Shown here one piece after another: positions 1 through 5,063 of a DNA stretch of 6,850 nucleotides (positions are counted from its first letter, which is position 1; every line of letters starts with the position of its first letter). Source of the stretch: Cytophagales bacterium (lineage in GTDB: Bacteria > Bacteroidota > Bacteroidia > Cytophagales > Cyclobacteriaceae); the NCBI GenBank assembly GCA_024643485.1, contig JAHEMU010000145.1, forward strand, positions 1 through 6,850, given 5' to 3'. The notes beneath the pieces were generated by a model. It was not told where the DNA came from. It searched no databases and worked only from the letters and a program-made list of their open reading frames with translations. The position numbers and the translations under genes were made by a program.

Positions 1-452
1 TTTCTTTATATAAATATTTAGGAGCTGCTGGTGGTGCCATTCTCTGTGGTGATGCCGATGTAATTGATAAAGTCCCGGCTTTAATTAAAATTCACGGCGG
101 TTCCATGTATAAAAATTGGCAAAATGCCGCCATGGCTCTTTATAAATTAAAAGGCATTGAAGAGCGCATGAAAAAAGTCGTTATTCAAACTTATTCGATC
201 GTGGATAAATTGAATCAACTCGGAAGTATTCATGTTGATGCCATTCCCAATGGCACCAATATCTATCGTTACCATTTAGAAGAATCTATCGATGCTGAGC
301 AATTTGTAAAGAAGCTAGAAAAAAATCACAACATCATTGTGCGCCCTCCTTCTCCTATTACCCATCAGGGAATGCTAATGATGAATGAAACCTTATTAAA
401 TCGAACGGTAGAAGAAATTGTTGAGGCTTTTTCTAAAAGCTTATCTAGCTAA
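1..452 (+). CDS. threonine aldolase / beta-eliminating lyase family PLP enzyme (3' part only)
   Basis: This is the C-terminal 149 residues of a gene whose start lies left of the window; the reading frame is open from base 3 to the TAA at 450-452. The visible N-terminus reads SLYKYLGAAGGAILCG, matching the region of L-threonine aldolase-type fold-I enzymes in which the lysine of the (S/Y)K-x-LG motif (codon 12-14) forms the Schiff base with PLP. A KIHGGSMYKNW segment follows, equivalent to the GGG(M)RQ region of low-specificity threonine aldolases, then the small C-terminal domain. By family knowledge such enzymes cleave beta-hydroxy amino acids to glycine plus an aldehyde, or perform related beta-eliminations, in the cytosol; the exact substrate cannot be told. 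An in-frame ATG at 105 is internal and not the real start, because the PLP lysine lies upstream of it. The gene converges on the symporter, and the two stop codons overlap. Confidence 0.82.
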   Translation, partial: SLYKYLGAAGGAILCGDADVIDKVPALIKIHGGSMYKNWQNAAMALYKLKGIEERMKKVVIQTYSIVDKLNQLGSIHVDAIPNGTNIYRYHLEESIDAEQFVKKLEKNHNIIVRPPSPITHQGMLMMNETLLNRTVEEIVEAFSKSLSS

Positions 453-1834
453 AATGATTTCTGTTTCTTGATAAAAATCAAAGGTATAAAATAACCCAAA
501 ATACTCCCCATAAGACCTGCTAGTCCGGAAGGAATCGGAACACTCAAGCCATGCTCAAATATTAGCCAGGTGGTAAATCCAGCTACCATACTGATAATCG
601 CTGCGGTTGTATTTTTTCTTTTTCCATAAAGTGCGATAATCATAGGAACTAGAATTGAAACCATTCCTAAAATCGATGATTCACCAACTAACTCATAGAT
701 ATTTTGTCGGGTGAGACCCATAATCGCAGAAACAACTACAATAAACACAACAGAAAACCGGGTATACCGCAATAATTGTTGATCACTAATACGGCCCTTT
801 AATGCTGGTTTGATAATGTTTTCTGATAATAGAGTAGCAGGCGCGAGAATAGCACCGCTACATGTACTAAAAATAGCCGAAATCAAGGCGCCAAATAACA
901 TGATTTGAACAGGCATACCGCCAATTTTCAATATCAATTGTGGCAATGCCACTTGTGTATCAGTTCCAATAAACTCGGGAAAACTCGTCTTGATTACCAG
1001 CCCAATAATAAGAGGAAACAAAGCTGCGACAAAATACATAGTTCCGCCAATATACCCACTTAAAACCGCTGCTCGTTCACTTTTCGCCGCGTTTACACGT
1101 TGAAAAATATCCTGACTCGCCAAAGAACCCAAACCTAAAACACTCCAAGCACCCGCGTATTCCATCCAGCTGTCAATTCCTCCTGAAGGAGTGAAATCCA
1201 GAAAACCATCTGGCAGAGAATGAATCATTTCATTCAAATTTCCAGAATAATCGATCACAGAATAGGTGACCCACCCCATTCCTAATATAATTACCACGGA
1301 TTGCATCAAGTCCGTCACCGAAATGGCCCACATCCCGCCAGCCATGGTATATGCTCCCACCACCAAAGCACTCACCGAAATCCCTATCCACAAATCCAAC
1401 CCCAAAAGGGTTTGAAACAACAATCCCAAAGCAACTAATTGTGCCGCTACGTAGCCAAAGAAACTGATAATCATAAAAACGGTGGTGATCATTTCCACTT
1501 TCGGACCATAGGTATTACGGAACAAATCACCTAGCGTGATCAGGTTCATTCGATACAGTTTTCTAGCAAAAAACAAGGAAAACAAAAACAGACACAATAC
1601 TCCACCGAATGGATCTTCAATTACTCCCAGCAGACCATGATCGATGAATTCTGAAGACGCTCCAAAAATAGTTTCCGAGCCATACCATAGGGCAAAAAGG
1701 GCAAACGAATTAAATACCAGAGGTAATTGACGGCCAGCAGAAACATAATCGGCCACTTTTTTCACACGTAAGGAAACGTAGAAACCGATTCCGAGCGTTA
1801 GGAGAAAGTAGGCGATGATAAAGGGTGTCAGCAT
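449..1834 (-). CDS. sodium:solute symporter family (SSS) transporter
   Basis: A complete 461-residue inner-membrane protein with about 13 hydrophobic segments, as expected for the SSS family (PutP/PanF/SGLT-like), though slightly short for it. Visible family signatures are an ADYVSAGRQLP segment at residues 28-38 following TM1, the GG-x-WA-x-x-x-TD-x-x-Q signature at about 166-178, the SQDIFQRVNAAKSERAA loop at 240-256, and FSTCSGAIL at 322-330. The Ser323-Thr324 pair in the last motif corresponds by position to the Ser/Thr pair that helps form the Na2 sodium site in PutP and vSGLT. The protein should couple Na+ influx to uptake of a small solute; the sequence does not reveal the solute (amino acid, sugar, vitamin or organic acid are all possible). 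The ATG at 1832-1834 directly precedes TM1 and lacks an obvious Shine-Dalgarno sequence, common in this phylum. It converges with the aldolase-like gene, with stop codons overlapping at 449-452. Confidence 0.9.
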   Translation of the reverse strand: MLTPFIIAYFLLTLGIGFYVSLRVKKVADYVSAGRQLPLVFNSFALFALWYGSETIFGASSEFIDHGLLGVIEDPFGGVLCLFLFSLFFARKLYRMNLITLGDLFRNTYGPKVEMITTVFMIISFFGYVAAQLVALGLLFQTLLGLDLWIGISVSALVVGAYTMAGGMWAISVTDLMQSVVIILGMGWVTYSVIDYSGNLNEMIHSLPDGFLDFTPSGGIDSWMEYAGAWSVLGLGSLASQDIFQRVNAAKSERAAVLSGYIGGTMYFVAALFPLIIGLVIKTSFPEFIGTDTQVALPQLILKIGGMPVQIMLFGALISAIFSTCSGAILAPATLLSENIIKPALKGRISDQQLLRYTRFSVVFIVVVSAIMGLTRQNIYELVGESSILGMVSILVPMIIALYGKRKNTTAAIISMVAGFTTWLIFEHGLSVPIPSGLAGLMGSILGYFIPLIFIKKQKSF

Positions 1835-1869
1835 GAATAAAAGGTTGTCAGTTGTAAAATTGGTGGTTG

Positions 1870-1896
1870 TAAATATAAAAAAATGTTTAAAACCAA
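1870..1896 (-). promoter_or_regulatory. weak candidate promoter of the symporter gene
   Basis: Read on the minus strand, TTG (1896-1894) is followed after 16 bases by TATATTTA (1877-1870), one mismatch from the Bacteroidota -7 box TAnnTTTG. Transcription would begin roughly 30 bases before the symporter ATG. The spacing is one base below the usual 17-23 range and the DNA is AT-rich, so a chance match is quite possible. Confidence 0.25.
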
Positions 1897-1956
1897 CAGA
1901 AAGGTAAAACCGAATCGATAAAAAATGCGTTAATTTGTAAATTGAATGGAGTGAAA

Positions 1957-1987
1957 TTTGATCTTTGGTATGGTTTACTGATTTTTG
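1957..1987 (+). promoter_or_regulatory. candidate Bacteroidota-type promoter for ssrA
   Basis: TTTG at 1957-1960 is separated by 19 bases from GATTTTTG at 1980-1987, one mismatch from the -7 consensus TAnnTTTG and with the ideal spacing. It would start transcription near 1993, giving a precursor tmRNA with a leader of about 70 nt that carries the tandem repeat and hairpin and must be removed, presumably by RNase P. Other imperfect -7-like boxes (TTAATTTG at 1930-1937, GATCTTTG at 1960-1967) lie nearby, so the choice is tentative. Confidence 0.35.
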
Positions 1988-2004
1988 GATGGAGAGTTTA
2001 TTTT

Positions 2005-2038
2005 AAATTCTAAAATCTAAATTCTAGAATCTAAAATC
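2005..2038. repeat. AT-rich 14-bp tandem repeat left of ssrA
   Basis: Two adjacent 14-bp units, AAATTCTAAAATCT (2005-2018) and AAATTCTAGAATCT (2019-2032), differ at one base and are followed by a partial third unit, AAAATC. The 13-mer ATTCTAGAATCTA at 2021-2033 recurs exactly in the palindrome on the other side of ssrA at 2487-2499, and in inverted form at 2512-2524. The repeat lies in noncoding DNA between the candidate promoter and the mature tmRNA. It resembles a short dispersed intergenic repeat family, but this cannot be confirmed from one window. Confidence 0.7.
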
Positions 2039-2060
2039 AATTTTCGCTCCACGAAAATTG
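2038..2060. repeat. perfect hairpin immediately upstream of mature tmRNA
   Basis: Arms CAATTTTCG (2038-2046) and CGAAAATTG (2052-2060) are perfectly complementary over 9 bp around the 5-nt loop CTCCA. Only two bases separate the hairpin from the first base of the acceptor stem at 2063. If transcribed as part of the precursor it would sit at the 5' processing site. There is no T-run after it, so it is not a typical intrinsic terminator. Confidence 0.7.
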
Positions 2061-2062
2061 CC

Positions 2063-2464
2063 GGGGTCGAACGGTATTGACAGGATGGTGAGAAACGTAT
2101 GAGCATGCAGGCACATGAGATGAGTGCCTTGAAAGATGGTCTCACAATTTAATTGGCGAAGAGAATTCTTACGCTATGGCAGCTTAATCTCGACAGGATG
2201 TTGAGTTAGCATCGGATCTCCGGCTAGGCCGGAACCAGGCCATCATCGCACCGAGAGTTTGTATTACACTTTCGGGTTTGTGGTGTAGACGAGTAGTACT
2301 GGCCTAGGAAGGGTTGTGATTCCCAGGCGAGACTAATTGCAACTAAGGTGAGGGTAGGTTGTTTGTTGCCGGCCTTCATTCGAAAATTGAGGACAAACTA
2401 AGCATGTAGAGCATCCGTTAGCTTCTATGTCTGGACGAGGGTTCGAGTCCCTCCGACTCCACCA
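2063..2464 (+). ncRNA. ssrA: transfer-messenger RNA (tmRNA), one-piece
   Basis: A 402-nt tmRNA that rescues stalled ribosomes by acting first as an alanyl-tRNA, then as a short message adding a degradation tag, together with SmpB. The 5' end GGGGTCG (2063-2069) pairs completely, with one G-U, with CGACTCC at 2454-2460, forming the acceptor stem; the discriminator A2461 and an encoded CCA (2462-2464) follow. The T arm is GAGGG / TTCGAGT loop / CCCTC at 2437-2453. The conserved TTGACAGG-type segment appears near the 5' end (2077-2084), and a tag frame lies at 2155-2187. GC-rich complementary blocks between about 2215 and 2340 fit the pseudoknot region, but I did not fold them. This is the standard one-piece form rather than the permuted two-piece form. 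The ends are set by the acceptor stem pairing and the CCA. It needs 5' and 3' trimming from a precursor. Confidence 0.96.
2155..2187 (+). other. tmRNA-encoded proteolysis tag reading frame (GEENSYAMAA)
   Basis: Ten codons from a GGC resume codon (2155-2157) to the TAA at 2185-2187 encode GEENSYAMAA. The Gly-Glu beginning is typical of Bacteroidota tags, and the small hydrophobic Ala-Ala end is the expected degron for ClpXP-type proteases. The end ...YAMAA differs from the common ...YALAA by Leu to Met. The resume codon is chosen from the Gly-Glu convention and the frame fixed by the stop; the bases before it (ATT, TTA in frame) contain no stop, so the exact first codon is inferred. Confidence 0.88.
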
Positions 2465-2483
2465 GAAATTTCTCCGAAATTTC
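2465..2483. repeat. hairpin directly abutting the tmRNA CCA end
   Basis: GAAATTTC (2465-2472), a TCC loop, and a second GAAATTTC (2476-2483) form an 8-bp stem starting at the first base after the encoded CCA. Each arm is itself palindromic, so the unit is both a direct and an inverted repeat. It may mark the 3' trailer for exonuclease trimming or contribute to termination together with the palindrome that follows; no downstream T-run is present. Confidence 0.65.
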
Positions 2484-2484
2484 C

Positions 2485-2526
2485 GGATTCTAGAATCTAG
2501 ATTTTAAAATTTAGATTCTAGAATCC
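2485..2526. repeat. 42-bp near-perfect palindrome downstream of ssrA
   Basis: The segment begins GGATTCTAGAATCTAG, has the centre TTTTAAAA, and ends TTTAGATTCTAGAATCC. Reading both strands, 20 of 21 base pairs match; the only mismatch (G2500 against T2511) would be a G-U pair in plus-strand RNA. It shares the 13-mer ATTCTAGAATCTA with the tandem repeat left of ssrA. It lies between ssrA and the converging DUF5916 gene, so it could serve as a bidirectional terminator or RNA-stabilising structure, or be a member of a dispersed repeat family. The rest of the spacer (2527-2630) shows only an imperfect 9-bp inverted repeat (2528-2536 with 2559-2567). Confidence 0.8.
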
Positions 2527-2630
2527 ACCAAAAACCTCATCATTATGTGATTATTGTTGGATTTTGGGGAGGGTTTGCCTGCTTCTTGTCGCTGAACCTT
2601 CAACTAACCCTTATTATTGTCGCGCATTCT

Positions 2631-4832
2631 CTATAATATAAATGTGTATATATACTTCACAATTATCGCCCTAGAATCGTAGTTAGGCAACATGGGCTCG
2701 AGTGGTAAGTACCGTGAGCGCTGCGTGTTCTCCAAACTGTTTAACACGATGTATAAATCGTTGCCTTCTTTCGGATTATACCGAATCCTGAAATTGGAAT
2801 TCACCCGTTTGCTGTAAGAATTGTACTGAGATAACAGCGAAATGCTAATCTTTGTCGTAGGGGTGTATTCCGTTTTTAGTGAAGCAAAGTGAATATTTGA
2901 AACTAAACTCTGACTTGGAAAATTGAGATGGATCAAGTTATAGGTGGTTTGGAAATTGATTAAAGCATTGGGCTTAAACTGCGGACCTACAGCAAGCGAA
3001 ACACTGTTTCCATCGTAAAATTGACCAAACGATAAATTAGTATTTGCTGATATCTTCTTAGAAGCTGGAGTCCCCAATTGGATCGCTAAACTTCCAAAGT
3101 TATACAGAGATGGATCGATAGTTACGTCGTAAATACTAAAGGATTCTGTGATGTTTTCAATTGCTTGAGTGTACTCAAGACTAGCCATTAATCCTCTTTT
3201 CAATTCTACCGCTGCCTTCATTTGATATTCTTCCGATTCATTTATTCCGCTTGCTATATTGGTGAACGTGGTAGTGGTTGCAGAAATTTCATTACGAAGT
3301 ATCTTTGAATTTTCAGGCGAATACCAGCCGTATCCTCCTGTACCTCTGAACTTAAAGGTGCCTGGGCGTCGTTCAAATCCCATGGCAGGTATAAAATTAG
3401 CCCCTGTGCGTTGAAGCGTCAATGCGTAAATAAACCCTGCTTGCGATCTGTTCTCGGCAAATAATAAAAATTTGGTGTTTTCAGAAAATGAGATATTATC
3501 CGAAGTATCCAGCACGGTGGCTGCAACCAAATTTAAATAATGCGATCCTGATATATTAAAAATACCATCCAATCCAGTGGTTAAGTCATAATTACCTGCA
3601 GCATCAATTTTATTGGTGACTACTCCCCCCAAATAGGAATTCGACTCACTGATCTGTTTTCTTAATCGGAGTACTCCGTAGTTAGTAGATAATTGTCCAT
3701 CTGTTTTACGTCCCTGCATATCCAGCGCCGCGACGTCCCACTTCCCTGCTCTTCCAATCACACGCGCCCCTCCAAGGATAGGCACAATGTTGAAATTTTC
3801 ATCCAAACCGATGGTTCTGGAATAAAATAACCGATTAATATATCCTGAATTAACTTCAAAAATACTTGAACGTTCTTGAAAAAATTGTCGTTTCTCTGGA
3901 AAGAACAAACTAAAGCGTGTCAGGTTCACTTGCTGATCGTCCGCTTCCGCCTGTGCAAAATCGGTATTGGCCGTTAGGTCCAACGTCCAACCATCGCCGA
4001 TAGTGATTTTCGCGTCAAGTCCTGCTTGTAATTGATTGTCTGTTTCTCTATTGTATTCCAAAGTGATATCATCCTGAGGATAGGTCGATTGAAAACCTGT
4101 TGCTACAAATGGTGCAACGTAAATAGGGTTATTGGAATAAATTCCTTCAAATTCAACGTCTTGAGAAATGGAAGGCTTGGTGATGGTCCAACTTCCAATT
4201 CTAGGATCGAGTTCAGGAAAAGACATGATCTGGTTAATCGCAGCCGCATACCACCATACGGTAATTCCCATGACCACTTTTCCGTTATCATCCTGAAACT
4301 TTAAAGAGGAAATTGGAATCCTCATCTCAATATTCCATGTGTTTCCAATTACTTGTGTTTTTACATCCCAAAAGGTATTCCAACTGGTATTGAAAGGAAA
4401 ATCTGCCTGCCCGTCATTAAATACAGAATAATCCACGCGAACCCCAGCTGGTGTTGTTTGAAAACCGAGAGCATTTTCATTGTCATTATAACTGTCAATG
4501 ATAAATGCAAAATAATCATTTGAAGGGTCCATGTGGTCACGTTTATTAGAAACCGCCCGCATAGGCATTCCTTCGTCGTATTCCATTTTACCCGACACCC
4601 AAATATAGGTGTCGTCGTATCCAAAAGCCACGATAGCCTTTCCTTTAAAATCAGGGCCTTTAAATACAGGCTGACTTTGAACCATTGGCACTATTAATTC
4701 TCCCCAAAGCGATTCGTCGGGAATCCCATCAAAATTAACGTCTCCACTGATACGCTTGGCATTATAAATACCTTGGGATTGACCTGCGACTACAGAAAAT
4801 AGAATAAAAAAAACGACTAAAACCTTTTTCAT
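2631..4832 (-). CDS. DUF5916 family outer-membrane protein with CBM9-like N-terminal domain
   Basis: A complete 733-residue protein. Residues 1-17 (MKKVLVVFFILFSVVAG) form a Sec signal peptide, cleaved probably near 17-18. Residues about 25-230 resemble a CBM9-like beta-sandwich: the GDVNFDGIPDESLW opening at 30-43, the AFGYDDTYIWVSGKM strand at 69-83, DYFAFIIDSYND at 106-117 and WNIEMRIPISSLKF at 166-179 are typical. The conserved DUF5916 block covers about 289-340 (DFAQAEADDQQVNLTRF, FFPEKRQFFQE, LFYSRTIG). The remainder to 733 consists of alternating amphipathic strands ending with the hydrophobic KYIYTFIL, as in outer-membrane beta-barrels. The family's biochemical role is not established; carbohydrate or polymer binding is suggested only by the CBM9-like fold. 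The length fits the family. It converges on ssrA and diverges from the penicillin acylase gene; neither neighbour suggests a substrate. Confidence 0.85.
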   Translation of the reverse strand: MKKVLVVFFILFSVVAGQSQGIYNAKRISGDVNFDGIPDESLWGELIVPMVQSQPVFKGPDFKGKAIVAFGYDDTYIWVSGKMEYDEGMPMRAVSNKRDHMDPSNDYFAFIIDSYNDNENALGFQTTPAGVRVDYSVFNDGQADFPFNTSWNTFWDVKTQVIGNTWNIEMRIPISSLKFQDDNGKVVMGITVWWYAAAINQIMSFPELDPRIGSWTITKPSISQDVEFEGIYSNNPIYVAPFVATGFQSTYPQDDITLEYNRETDNQLQAGLDAKITIGDGWTLDLTANTDFAQAEADDQQVNLTRFSLFFPEKRQFFQERSSIFEVNSGYINRLFYSRTIGLDENFNIVPILGGARVIGRAGKWDVAALDMQGRKTDGQLSTNYGVLRLRKQISESNSYLGGVVTNKIDAAGNYDLTTGLDGIFNISGSHYLNLVAATVLDTSDNISFSENTKFLLFAENRSQAGFIYALTLQRTGANFIPAMGFERRPGTFKFRGTGGYGWYSPENSKILRNEISATTTTFTNIASGINESEEYQMKAAVELKRGLMASLEYTQAIENITESFSIYDVTIDPSLYNFGSLAIQLGTPASKKISANTNLSFGQFYDGNSVSLAVGPQFKPNALINFQTTYNLIHLNFPSQSLVSNIHFASLKTEYTPTTKISISLLSQYNSYSKRVNSNFRIRYNPKEGNDLYIVLNSLENTQRSRYLPLEPMLPNYDSRAIIVKYIYTFIL

Positions 4833-4900
4833 GTGCTTGAATAGTAGACAATAGGGTACAAGTTATGCCTTTTTTAATAATATAAGCGTTCTTAATTAAG

Positions 4901-4928
4901 TTGATTCATAGATGAAAAAGTTACTTTG
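4901..4928 (+). promoter_or_regulatory. weak candidate promoter of the penicillin acylase gene
   Basis: Within the 231-bp divergent spacer (4833-5063), TTG at 4901-4903 precedes TTACTTTG at 4921-4928 by 17 bases; the latter has one mismatch from TAnnTTTG. Transcription from about 4935 would leave a leader of roughly 130 nt before the GTG start. AT-rich palindromes CTTAATTAAG (4891-4900) and TTAATTAATTAA (4950-4961) lie on either side and could be operator-like or simply AT-rich chance. No convincing promoter was seen for the opposing DUF5916 gene. Confidence 0.25.
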
Positions 4929-5063
4929 CTTCATTCTTCTGAATATTGGTTAATTAATTAATGGACTAATCATTGAGCCGAAACCACACATTCCAAAACT
5001 GGGGCTCCACAATCCTTGTTTTACGCGCGATAAATAGTAAATTCACGTACTAAATTTATCCAC

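Noticed and set aside
2063..2464. ssrA as the integration site of a prophage or genomic island.
   Set aside because: tmRNA 3' ends are common attachment sites, but no integrase, excisionase or duplicated ssrA 3' end is present; neighbours are ordinary chromosomal genes.
2005..2526. Repeats around ssrA as a CRISPR array or insertion sequence ends.
   Set aside because: The repeats are too few and too AT-rich, without regular spacers, and there is no transposase; the DNA between them is the tmRNA itself.
2528..2567. Inverted repeat CCAAAAACC ... GGATTTTGG as terminator.
   Set aside because: It has a mismatch, a 22-nt loop and no T-run; too weak to annotate as a terminator.
4032..4624. Open frames within the DUF5916 gene (plus 4032-4304; minus 4103-4291 and 4361-4624).
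   Set aside because: All lie inside an intact 733-codon gene with recognisable domains, and their products have no family features; they are frame shadows.
5051..5058. TAAATTTA as the -7 box of a leaderless acylase transcript.
   Set aside because: No TTG element occurs at the required spacing upstream; the nearest (5016-5018) is more than 30 bases away.
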